5,108 bases of DNA from Dysgonomonas sp. (GTDB lineage Bacteria > Bacteroidota > Bacteroidia > Bacteroidales > Dysgonomonadaceae), in the NCBI GenBank assembly GCA_003523545.1, contig DQAM01000264.1, positions 1 to 5,108 on the forward strand, in the 5' to 3' direction. How positions within the stretch are numbered: the first letter of the stretch is position 1; every line of letters begins with the position of its first letter. The notes below the pieces were generated by a model. That model was not told where the DNA came from, did not search any database, and saw only the letters and a program-made list of their open reading frames with translations. Positions 1 to 5,108 of the stretch are shown here, piece after piece. Position numbers and translations under genes: made by a program.

Positions 1-328
1 CGAATACGCTGGCAAAGAACCGGAGGTTTTCTTCCACCGATAAATCCTGATAAAGTGAAAAACGTCCGGGCATATAACCTATATGATTCCGTATTGTCCT
101 GAAATTTTTCACCACATCCATATCTTTCACTTTAGCCGTACCCGTATCGGCTAATACCAGAGTGGTAAGGATGCGGAACAATGAGGTTTTTCCCGCGCCA
201 TCCGGCCCGATAAGCCCGAATAGTTCACCTGAGCCTATTTCCAGACAGATATCATCCAGAGCATGTACAGGTTGTTTTCCTGCATATGTTTTAGAGATAT
301 GCTCGATTGATATGGCTATTGTACTCAT
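1..328 (-). CDS. ABC transporter ATP-binding protein, N-terminal part (YbhF-like efflux ATPase)
   Basis: This is the first 109 residues of an ATPase that would power a drug or solute exporter at the inner membrane; the rest lies beyond base 1. Walker A is clear at residues 41-49 (GPDGAGKTS), after a typical strand leading to LFGLIG. The Q-loop region follows at about 84-102 (GYMPGRFSLYQDLSVEENL), close to the YbhF/RbbA-type efflux ATPases, but glycine stands where the Q-loop glutamine is expected. Walker B, the signature motif and the H-loop are not in the window. The start ATG (328-326) overlaps the TGA of the adaptor gene as ATGA, so the two are probably translationally coupled, with a weak AGG about 7 nt upstream. 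In E. coli YbhF two ATPase domains are fused; whether that holds here cannot be seen. The family is sure, the substrate unknown. Confidence 0.93.
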   Translation of the reverse strand, partial: MSTIAISIEHISKTYAGKQPVHALDDICLEIGSGELFGLIGPDGAGKTSLFRILTTLVLADTGTAKVKDMDVVKNFRTIRNHIGYMPGRFSLYQDLSVEENLRFFASVF

Positions 329-1245
329 TTGCCTGAATTATTGAAATCTACATCACCGTACATCCCGATTTTTATGAGGCCGTCGACATTTTCAACAGCA
401 ATCTTTACTGCATATACCAGATTTTGACGTTCATCGTGAGTCTGGATTGTTTTGGGTGTAAATTCCGCTTTATCGGAAATCCACGACACAGTTCCTTGGT
501 ATGTTTTTTGTCCTTCGTCCACTGAATTGACAAATATGGCAGCGGACTGTCCTATCTTGACTTTTTCCAGTTGAGGAGAAACAATATAAGCACGCAGGAA
601 CAAATGACGTGTATCAGCTATTTTATATAAAGGCTGTCCCGGGATTGTCATTTCTTTAGCTTCTGCATATTTAGTTAACACTGTTCCGTCGATGGGATTA
701 ACAATATGGCTTTTCCGCAGTTTGTCTTCTATCTGTGCGACCTGTATTTCATAGGCACTACTCTCCGTGTCGATACTATTGGTCGAGGTCGTTAATGAAT
801 TAAGCTGTGCCGCGAGTGTTTTTTGCAATACCCTCAGTTGTGATTCCGCATCGTCCATCTGTTTTTGAGTGGCTGCTCCATCCCTCAATAGATTGGATAT
901 TCGTGTATGTTCCAATTCAGCTTTGGTAATCTGTTCTTTGGTCGATGCTATCTGTGCTGATATATCGGGACGGCGTGCCGAGACTGCTTTGCCCGATGTC
1001 TGCAAAAGTAATTTTTGCAGGTAAAGCTGTGTAGTATCTATATATCCTAATCGCTGTCCTGCGGTCAGGACATTACCTTCTATGACATCGAACTGCTCTA
1101 TTTTACCCGATGCTTCCGCCGATACGATTATTTCGGTTGCCTCGAAAATTCCCGATGCATCGTGTGTAAGACTGTTCCTGTTGCAGGATATGGTTATGAA
1201 TAACAACAGGCTGATTATAGCTGATTTAGTTATTATTGTTCTCAT
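325..1245 (-). CDS. HlyD/YbhG-family periplasmic adaptor lipoprotein of an ABC efflux pump
   Basis: This membrane-fusion protein would link the inner-membrane ABC transporter to the outer-membrane channel encoded just upstream. The N terminus is a lipoprotein signal: a positive start, a hydrophobic stretch (about 8-19) and a lipobox-like TISC with Cys21 as the lipidated residue. The first half of a biotinyl-lipoyl-like domain follows at about 36-70 (VSAEASGKI, then EGNVLTAGQRLGYID). A helical coiled-coil hairpin spans about 90-178, and the second lipoyl half lies at about 180-210 (IVNPIDGTVL, then IPGQPLYKIAD). A beta-barrel/membrane-proximal part ends the protein, with EFTPK at 261-265 and QNLVYAVKI at 274-282, typical of YbhG/YhiI-like adaptors. 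At 306 residues it is slightly shorter than E. coli YbhG. It starts 35 nt after the outer-membrane factor stop and overlaps the ATPase gene by 4 nt. The substrate is unknown. Confidence 0.93.
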   Translation of the reverse strand: MRTIITKSAIISLLLFITISCNRNSLTHDASGIFEATEIIVSAEASGKIEQFDVIEGNVLTAGQRLGYIDTTQLYLQKLLLQTSGKAVSARRPDISAQIASTKEQITKAELEHTRISNLLRDGAATQKQMDDAESQLRVLQKTLAAQLNSLTTSTNSIDTESSAYEIQVAQIEDKLRKSHIVNPIDGTVLTKYAEAKEMTIPGQPLYKIADTRHLFLRAYIVSPQLEKVKIGQSAAIFVNSVDEGQKTYQGTVSWISDKAEFTPKTIQTHDERQNLVYAVKIAVENVDGLIKIGMYGDVDFNNSGK

Positions 1246-1280
1246 CTTATTATGAATTAGCTTATTATCTTATTTACACA

Positions 1281-2552
1281 TTAATTCCCTTGTATGTGTT
1301 TATAATTGTAGATGCTCATCAGATATTGTATTTCGTGCAGTGCTTTGGTCTGCCGTGCTTGGTTTTCTGTATTTATATTGCGTATCAGGTCATTGATCTG
1401 GTATATGCCGTTTTTATATTTACTTTCACTTGCAGTCTTTACCCGGTTGCGCAGGCGGATGATCTGATCATCTTTATCCATCAGTTTTTTTAGTTTCCTT
1501 ATTTCTTCCTGTTCCCGTGTCAATTGCAGGTTTGTATTAAATAAAAAAACATCCTGTTGAATATTCACTTCAGATATATTGTTCTCAATCAGCATTCTTT
1601 CATTCTTTCGGGTATAAAGATTACCGAAATTCCAACTTAGTTTTATTCCGCCAATAGCAAAGAATTTGAACCTGTCTTCCAGCATATTTATTCCGGGACG
1701 TCCGTAACCTCCTTGAGCAAAGAGACTGATGCGAGGCATATTCTTAGCCTTAACCGAATTGTTCTGAATATCATACAACATACGCTGGGAAGCGTAAAGA
1801 GATAATTCGGGACGATTGATCTGCCCGTACAAGAGTGCACCCTCTTCCGGCTTCTGCAAATGGGTATTTACTTCCACTTCCTGATGAATAAACAATCCCA
1901 GCATTTTCAGATAAGCTTCTCTCAGACTGATTTGCTCGGTGCGTTTCTGGTCTATATTCAATAACTCAACATCTATCTGGTCGAGGTCGGACTGCATAGC
2001 CATCCCATTTTTCAACATAGAGTCAACAATATCGCGGTTAGTTCTCATGTCGGATTCAGACAGATCGAGTATTTTTAACTGCTCATCTATCATCAGTATT
2101 CCGAAAAATAACTCATTTACTTTTTCTTTAACTGCATAGAGTTGGACTTCGGTTTTTTTATTACTTACTTCTGCATTAGCTTTAGTTATGCCTTTTTGCG
2201 CTTTTACCGTTCCTCCATCCCAAATAAGTTGAGATGCATCTATGGTTGCTTTGTACTGGTCTTTACTCATGGAAGGTATATCTACAGGAACAGGTAGAGA
2301 TGAAAAATCTACGGGAATTTTAGTCACATCAGATTGATAAGTTACCTGTCCGTTAAGGGCAAATTGTGGCAGGTAACTTTTAGATAGATTGCTTAATGAA
2401 TATTGCTTGCTGAGAGAAATCAGGTCGTATTGTCTGATAAGCGGATAGTTTTTGAGTGCTTTTCCCCAGCATTCATCCAGCGTGAGTATTTTCTGCGAAT
2501 AAATTGTAGCAAAAAGAGCTAACAATGTCAGCGTTAAAATATACTTTTTCAT
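1281..2552 (-). CDS. TolC-like outer-membrane efflux channel protein (OEP family)
   Basis: This is the predicted outer-membrane component of the tripartite pump, a trimeric beta-barrel with a long periplasmic alpha-helical tunnel. Residues 1-19 look like a Sec signal peptide (MKKYILTLTLLALFATIYS, then Gln20, a common mature start in Bacteroidetes). The mature part shows the two-fold OEP pattern. The first repeat (about 25-215) has LDECWGKALKNYPLIRQYD, a beta segment rich in alternating polar and hydrophobic residues (ALNGQVTYQSD), and a long helix around 115-210. The second (about 225-415) has RPELSLYASQRMLYDIQ, then a strand with FAQGGYGRPG and KLSWNFGNLYTR, and a helix ending in KYKNGIYQINDLI. 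At 423 residues it has the usual length of the family. The gene starts 6 nt after the TetR stop codon, so it is very probably cotranscribed with the regulator, adaptor and ATPase. Confidence 0.93.
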   Translation of the reverse strand: MKKYILTLTLLALFATIYSQKILTLDECWGKALKNYPLIRQYDLISLSKQYSLSNLSKSYLPQFALNGQVTYQSDVTKIPVDFSSLPVPVDIPSMSKDQYKATIDASQLIWDGGTVKAQKGITKANAEVSNKKTEVQLYAVKEKVNELFFGILMIDEQLKILDLSESDMRTNRDIVDSMLKNGMAMQSDLDQIDVELLNIDQKRTEQISLREAYLKMLGLFIHQEVEVNTHLQKPEEGALLYGQINRPELSLYASQRMLYDIQNNSVKAKNMPRISLFAQGGYGRPGINMLEDRFKFFAIGGIKLSWNFGNLYTRKNERMLIENNISEVNIQQDVFLFNTNLQLTREQEEIRKLKKLMDKDDQIIRLRNRVKTASESKYKNGIYQINDLIRNINTENQARQTKALHEIQYLMSIYNYKHIQGN

Positions 2553-2558
2553 AATTGC

Positions 2559-3173
2559 CTAATTGTTTAGTTTGAGCATATCCTTTATCCATATAGGTAC
2601 AAGCTTCCGGCGTACCTCAATAAAATTAGAGAATCCATCACTATCCATCGAATGTACATGATTCATGATAGGTCTTGCTATCACCGGCAATATAGTCAGT
2701 GCGATCATATTGACAAAAATATGAATGGGTTCGATTTTGAGGTTGATTTTCTGTAACTGTTCTTCCAGCTGCCGGAAGAAATAACTATCCAACAGTATAT
2801 TACCTGGTATTCCTACTTGTTTAAAAAAAAGTTCGGGTTGTGACTGTAATTCACTGAGAACGAATAATGGAAGATTCGGAGACGCCAAAAAGACATCTGC
2901 ATAACGATTTACTACGGTATCTATTTTATAAGAAAGGTCAGTTTTATCGTTTTCTATAATGTCAAGCAGAGTAGAGAATAATTCTTTTATACTCTCAGCT
3001 ATTATGATATTGAATAGCTTTTCTTTGCTTCGGAAATAATAGTTCAATAACGCGGTATTTATACCTGCTGCTTCGGCTATATCACGGGTGCGTGTTAGTC
3101 CGTAACCCTTCTCCATAAATATTTTACGGGCTACTTCTTTTATTTTTTCTTCGGTTGTTTTTTGTGGCTGCAT
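2559..3173 (-). CDS. TetR/AcrR-family transcriptional regulator of the efflux operon
   Basis: This is a ligand-responsive DNA-binding dimer, most likely a repressor of its own operon. The N-terminal TetR domain is clear: helix 1 at about 8-22 (EEKIKEVARKIFMEKGY), then the helix-turn-helix at about 27-47 (TRTRDIAEAAGINTALLNYYF) and the usual follow-on RSKEKLFNIII. The variable C-terminal part (about 70-204) would bind the ligand and form the dimer; it does not reveal the inducer. At 204 residues it is standard for the family. It is the first gene of the run, directly before the outer-membrane factor, as cecR stands before ybhGFSR in E. coli. That comparison is by gene order and general similarity, so no symbol is given. 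The ATG at 3173 gives a full helix 1 and is preceded by an A/T-rich leader with only a weak GGA. The family assignment is firm; repression of its own operon is an inference. Confidence 0.93.
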   Translation of the reverse strand: MQPQKTTEEKIKEVARKIFMEKGYGLTRTRDIAEAAGINTALLNYYFRSKEKLFNIIIAESIKELFSTLLDIIENDKTDLSYKIDTVVNRYADVFLASPNLPLFVLSELQSQPELFFKQVGIPGNILLDSYFFRQLEEQLQKINLKIEPIHIFVNMIALTILPVIARPIMNHVHSMDSDGFSNFIEVRRKLVPIWIKDMLKLNN

Positions 3174-3293
3174 AATCCATTTGATTTATGCCGCTAACTT
3201 AGTTTAATTAATTGATTTAATTTTTTGATTAAAATATTTTTTAACTTATGTTTATTTTTTTATTCTAATATCTACTCAGACATCATAATTAAT

Positions 3294-3352
3294 ATTTTTT
3301 AGGTTGAAAACAGTAAAGTAGAGAAACTGGGCTTTTTTAGAACCTAAAAAAT
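3294..3352. repeat. Perfect 12-bp inverted repeat (ATTTTTTAGGTT / AACCTAAAAAAT)
   Basis: The left arm is 3294-3305 and the right arm 3341-3352, separated by 35 nt. The arms are exact reverse complements. The right arm falls within the 19-nt spacer of the candidate tmRNA promoter (between the -33-like and -7 elements). It could be a two-site operator or loop-forming element, or part of a hairpin in a minus-strand leader. The role is unknown. Confidence 0.7.
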
Positions 3353-3363
3353 GATTATCTTTG
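3333..3363 (+). promoter_or_regulatory. Candidate Bacteroidetes-type promoter upstream of tmRNA
   Basis: TATCTTTG at 3356-3363 is an exact match to the Bacteroides -7 consensus TAnnTTTG. A T-tract (TTTT at 3333-3336) stands 19 nt upstream, where the -33 TTTG element is expected, matching three of its four bases. Transcription would begin near 3370, giving a leader of about 100 nt before the mature tmRNA end at 3473, which RNase P would have to remove. That leader is longish, so a nearer and less canonical promoter is possible, although I found none with a good -7 match. Confidence 0.45.
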
Positions 3364-3472
3364 TATTCAGATATTGTTTAGACAAATTTTTATCATTTTT
3401 TGTTGCTAGTTTGTTACTCAATATCTACAATTTGATATTAAGGCGTTATATATCAGATGGTAATAAACCTAT

Positions 3473-3867
3473 GGGGCTGACTGGCTTTGACAGCGAGATG
3501 AAGTGGTTTGTAAGCATGCAGTGCATAGTCGGCTGGCACTATAATCTTAGACGTCACAAATTTAACTGGCGAAAGAAATTACGCTCTTGCTGCTTAATCG
3601 AAGTATAGTAGATCTAGCTTAATTCTTGCACAGGTGCAGGGACAAGACATCACCCGGAAGCTGTGGCTCCGAAGCGTGCCGATATGGTGGTGTAGGTAAA
3701 TCGGAGATAGGATAGGGGACGCTTCGGCTTCTGTCTGAAATTAAAGAAGCTAAGGTTTGGGTTGGTAGCTTTGGTCTTGCCCATTCTCTACAATTAAAGC
3801 AAAGATAAGCATGTAGAAAGCAAATTAGTTCCTTGTTTGGACGAGGGTTCAAATCCCTCCAGCTCCA
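3473..3867 (+). ncRNA. ssrA: Transfer-messenger RNA (tmRNA, SsrA RNA)
   Basis: tmRNA rescues ribosomes stalled on broken mRNAs: its alanylated tRNA-like end enters the A site and its short reading frame adds a degradation tag. The 5' end GGGGCTG (3473-3479) pairs with CAGCTCC (3860-3866) as a 7-bp acceptor stem with one G-U pair, and A3867 is the discriminator base. The T arm is GAGGG, loop TTCAAAT, CCCTC (3843-3859), directly next to the acceptor strand as in all tmRNAs. The 5' part has the conserved GACTGGCTTTGACAGCGA pattern, and TAAGCATGTAG (3806-3816) matches the conserved segment before the tRNA-like 3' domain. The 395-nt length is normal for a one-piece bacterial tmRNA. CCA is not encoded (only C, then TT), so it must be added after transcription. 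A strong terminator follows 24 nt downstream. The SmpB gene is not in the window. Confidence 0.97.
3568..3597 (+). other. tmRNA tag reading frame, peptide GERNYALAA
   Basis: Nine codons, GGC to GCT, end at TAA (3595-3597) and encode GERNYALAA. The ending YALAA is the classic protease recognition tail (ClpXP-type). By comparison with Bacteroidales tags as I remember them (GETNYALAA, GENNYALAA), the resume codon is GGC (Gly) at 3568. The third residue is Arg (AGA) instead of Thr or Asn. The exact resume codon is inferred from the family and not provable from sequence alone. Confidence 0.9.
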
Positions 3868-3890
3868 CTTTTTGAAGTTCAAAAAAAACC

Positions 3891-3931
3891 AAATCCGTAT
3901 AAACAGTTGATTTATACGGATTTTTCTTTTT
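3891..3931. terminator. Rho-independent terminator after tmRNA, probably bidirectional
   Basis: AAATCCGTATAAA (3891-3903) and TTTATACGGATTT (3911-3923) form a perfect 13-bp stem with a 7-nt loop (CAGTTGA). The plus strand continues with a T-rich tail to 3931. The minus strand also has eight T after the stem, from the A-run at 3881-3888. It can therefore stop tmRNA transcription from the left and rtcB-operon transcription from the right, protecting tmRNA from antisense reads. Confidence 0.9.
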
Positions 3932-4352
3932 CAGACAATCCAAAATAATCCGTTAAAATCCATATTTCAGGTGACCTGAGAAAAAAAATTGAAAGGTCAC
4001 CTAGGCGGTATTTAATAGTCTATAAAACAAAAGTTTAACAATGTTTAGCTTTTAGTGAAAAACGGACTGTTTTATATCAGATAGGTGACCTTTTTTGGTG
4101 TGTTTTTACCTATCCCATAATAAAGCAGTTCAAAACAACTGAAAATTCAGTAGAGTGGAAAAAACGATAAAAACGACCCCTTGAAAACTGGGCAAGTTGC
4201 CCCCCAAAGTTAGTAGTCTAAAACCTAAAAGAGTTTGGAATAACCCGTACTTGACCTGTCTTTTTTATTGTTTCAAATATCGCTTTTATCATTTTGATGA
4301 TACAAAGTAAAACGCCCATTGCGCAATCTTTCTGCGTAGTGATAATTATTTC
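3932..4352. other. Non-coding stretch between the tmRNA terminator and the rtcB operon
   Basis: All frames are broken by stops and no credible gene fragment is seen. The stretch carries three AGGTGACCT-type repeats (listed separately). It also holds several small palindromes: ACTGAA-AA-TTCAGT (4138-4151), GGGCAA-G-TTGCCC (4190-4202), TATCAT-TTTG-ATGATA (4287-4302) and ATTGCGCAAT (4318-4327). None is followed by a convincing T-tract on the minus strand, so no separate terminator for the rtcB operon is called. The region sits right next to the tmRNA 3' end, a frequent insertion point of mobile elements, but no second copy of the tmRNA end is present here. Confidence 0.6.
3969..4091. repeat. Three copies of a 9-bp near-palindrome (AGGTGACCT / AGGTCACCT)
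   Basis: Copies lie at 3969-3977 (AGGTGACCT), 3994-4002 (AGGTCACCT) and 4083-4091 (AGGTGACCT). The second and third extend to a 12-bp inverted match (AAAGGTCACCTA at 3992-4003 against TAGGTGACCTTT at 4082-4093). The first and second can pair as a 9-bp hairpin with a 16-nt loop. Three such copies within about 125 bp of AT-rich DNA are far beyond chance. Possible roles are recombinase arm-type sites, binding sites of a dimeric regulator, or relics of a mobile element. Confidence 0.75.
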
Positions 4353-4850
4353 TTATTTTTTTTCAAAAGCTTGTTTACTAAACGAGATTCCCCCTCGTTC
4401 ATCAAGGCTGAGGACTTGGCTATTTGTATAAACCGGAGCTTTTCTTACTATTTGCTCAAAGCCTAGTGACTTGAACTGAATTTCTCCTATATGCAACTCA
4501 AGCAACCATTCATAAATAGTAAATCCATTATCCAACTCTTTTTTGGATAGCATATTTATTCCATCAAAATCAAATAAATCAAGAGTATTTCCTTGTTGGT
4601 CGATGTTAATCCGAAGTTCGTACACTTCTTTGAATATTAATGTACAAGGTGCTACCCAAAATGAAAAATATTTTTGTGGAGGAACAGGATGTACCCATTC
4701 AAAAATGTAATCAATATCAAAGATTAGATTTCCTTGCCAAGGTTCTTTCCCCTTTTCGATAATCATTCCATAAATATTAGCATCGTGCCAGCCCATAACC
4801 TCAAAGTCTTCTTGTGTCCAGATGCTTTTCTCTAAAATATATTGTTCCAT
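4353..4850 (-). CDS. Uncharacterised 165-residue protein coupled to rtcB
   Basis: I do not recognise a family with certainty. The protein is soluble-looking: no signal peptide, no membrane segment, acidic in its first half. It is rich in aromatic residues, with notable segments MGWHDANIYG (19-28), DIDYIFEW (45-52), FSFWVAPCTLIF (62-73) and DLFDFDGI (91-98). The alternation of hydrophobic and charged residues suggests a compact, mainly beta fold. His22, Asp23, Asp45, Asp47, Asp94 and Asp96 are candidates for a metal or catalytic site, but this is speculation. Its ATG is 4 nt after the rtcB stop codon, so it is almost certainly cotranscribed and perhaps translationally coupled. That hints at a link to RNA repair, though many such neighbours are incidental. 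It is the last gene before a noncoding gap facing tmRNA. The reading frame is intact and its base use is similar to that of its neighbours. Confidence 0.8.
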   Translation of the reverse strand: MEQYILEKSIWTQEDFEVMGWHDANIYGMIIEKGKEPWQGNLIFDIDYIFEWVHPVPPQKYFSFWVAPCTLIFKEVYELRINIDQQGNTLDLFDFDGINMLSKKELDNGFTIYEWLLELHIGEIQFKSLGFEQIVRKAPVYTNSQVLSLDERGGISFSKQAFEKK

Positions 4851-4854
4851 TTTT

Positions 4855-5108
4855 CTAATTCGCTTTAATATTCAATATTGGTTTCACTGTATCAAGGATA
4901 ACTGCCGTTTCCTGAATCGCATTTATAATCACATCTTTATCTTTATATGCCATCGGGGCTTCGTCGAGAGTTGATTTACAAACGGATGTAGAGTAAACTC
5001 CTTCCATCTCTTTCTCAAACTCTTCCATATCCAGTGTTTTGAAAGCCTGATTACGAGCTAATATTCGCCCCGCACCATGTGGAGCCGAACAGTTCCAGTC
5101 AGTATTAC
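4855..5108 (-). CDS. rtcB: RtcB-family RNA ligase, C-terminal part
   Basis: These are the last 83 residues; the N-terminal part with most metal ligands lies beyond base 5108. RtcB joins RNA 2',3'-cyclic-phosphate or 3'-phosphate ends to 5'-OH ends using GTP and Mn2+, in tRNA/rRNA repair or splicing. The visible part has NTDWNCSAPHGAGRILARN at residues 1-19 of the fragment. The HGAGR histidine corresponds to the residue that carries GMP in characterised RtcB proteins (His404 in Pyrococcus horikoshii, by family knowledge). The end matches the family: a region with STLDEAPMAYKD, then helices leading to KPILNIKAN with the conserved lysine near the C terminus. The frame is too short to appear as a complete gene because it runs off the edge and has no internal start. 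It is followed after 4 nt by the unknown gene, so the two form an operon. The RNA substrate cannot be told. Confidence 0.93.
   Translation of the reverse strand, partial: NTDWNCSAPHGAGRILARNQAFKTLDMEEFEKEMEGVYSTSVCKSTLDEAPMAYKDKDVIINAIQETAVILDTVKPILNIKAN

Larger units (their letters stand above)
3174..3472. other. Divergent AT-rich control region between the TetR operon and the tmRNA gene
   Basis: No credible gene lies in this roughly 300-bp stretch. It must carry the promoters of both the minus-strand efflux operon and the plus-strand tmRNA. A plus-strand promoter candidate and a 12-bp inverted repeat are listed separately. On the minus strand I found no good TAnnTTTG match, so the efflux promoter is unplaced. 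Near the TetR start the plus strand carries three similar units: TTGATTTA at 3181-3188, TTGATTTAA at 3212-3220 and TTGATTAAA at 3225-3233. These may be operator half-sites, but the DNA is so AT-rich that chance is possible. A reading frame from 3351 into the tmRNA shows no protein-family features. Confidence 0.6.

Noticed and set aside
162..344. Plus-strand open frame of 60 codons
   Set aside because: Shadow frame opposite the ABC ATPase, whose Walker A motif is clear on the other strand.
1236..1493. Plus-strand open frame of 85 codons with a hydrophobic look
   Set aside because: It lies opposite the end of the TolC-like gene, whose frame is intact and typical. The hydrophobicity comes from the complementary codons.
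1939..2139. Plus-strand open frame of 66 codons
   Set aside because: Shadow frame inside the TolC-like gene.
3294..3352. Invertible (phase-variable) promoter between the 12-bp inverted repeats
   Set aside because: The 35-nt spacer is much shorter than known Bacteroides invertible promoters, there is no nearby recombinase gene, and the -7 element lies outside the repeats.
3351..3608. Plus-strand open frame of 85 codons
   Set aside because: It runs from the tmRNA leader into the tmRNA itself. The conserved RNA structure explains the sequence, and the peptide has no family features.
3619..3882. Minus-strand open frame of 87 codons beginning MNFKKWSWRDLNPRP
   Set aside because: It is antisense to the tmRNA. 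SWRDLNPRP-type peptides are a well-known false call from reading tRNA-like 3' ends backwards.
3932..4352. Insertion sequence or CRISPR array in the gap
   Set aside because: No transposase fragment, no matching terminal repeats with target duplication, and the three short repeats are irregularly spaced and in mixed orientation.
3840..4352. Duplicated tmRNA 3' end (attR-like copy) marking an integrated element
   Set aside because: I searched by eye for a second copy of TCCCTCCAGCTCCA downstream and found none within the window.

Overview
The window looks like chromosomal DNA of a Bacteroidales bacterium, with Bacteroides, Parabacteroides or Dysgonomonas-like relatives the best guess. The DNA is AT-rich, with A/T-rich start regions and few strong Shine-Dalgarno sites. 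One promoter-like match fits the Bacteroidetes -33/-7 type (TTTT, 19 nt, TATCTTTG). The tmRNA encodes a tag ending in NYALAA, close to known Bacteroidales tags, and does not encode its CCA end. No species is claimed.

Left part (1-3173, all minus strand): a four-gene efflux operon, read right to left. It holds a TetR-family regulator (3173-2559), a TolC-like outer-membrane factor (2552-1281), a HlyD/YbhG-like lipoprotein adaptor (1245-325), and the N-terminal part of an ABC transporter ATPase (328 to beyond base 1). The gaps are 6 and 35 nt, and the last pair overlaps by 4 nt (ATGA). The order resembles Escherichia coli cecR-ybhGFSR, with the outer-membrane factor added. The parts would form a tripartite pump: ATPase and (unseen) permeases in the inner membrane, a periplasmic adaptor, and an outer-membrane channel, probably controlled by the TetR protein.

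Middle (3174-3931): a divergent, very AT-rich control region, then the tmRNA gene ssrA on the plus strand (3473-3867). Its two tRNA-like ends pair well and it encodes the tag GERNYALAA. A 13-bp stem hairpin terminator with T-tracts on both strands follows. The control region has a perfect 12-bp inverted repeat, one arm of which lies inside the candidate promoter.

Right part (3932-5108): about 420 bp without a credible gene, containing three copies of a 9-bp near-palindrome (AGGTGACCT or its complement) and several small palindromes. After it comes a minus-strand pair: the C-terminal end of an RtcB-type RNA ligase and, 4 nt after its stop codon, a 165-residue protein I do not recognise. The tmRNA and the rtcB operon converge on the terminator. 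The most unusual items are the triple repeat beside the tmRNA 3' end (possibly left by an integrative element), the inverted repeat over the tmRNA promoter, and the unknown gene coupled to rtcB. I see no complete new system.
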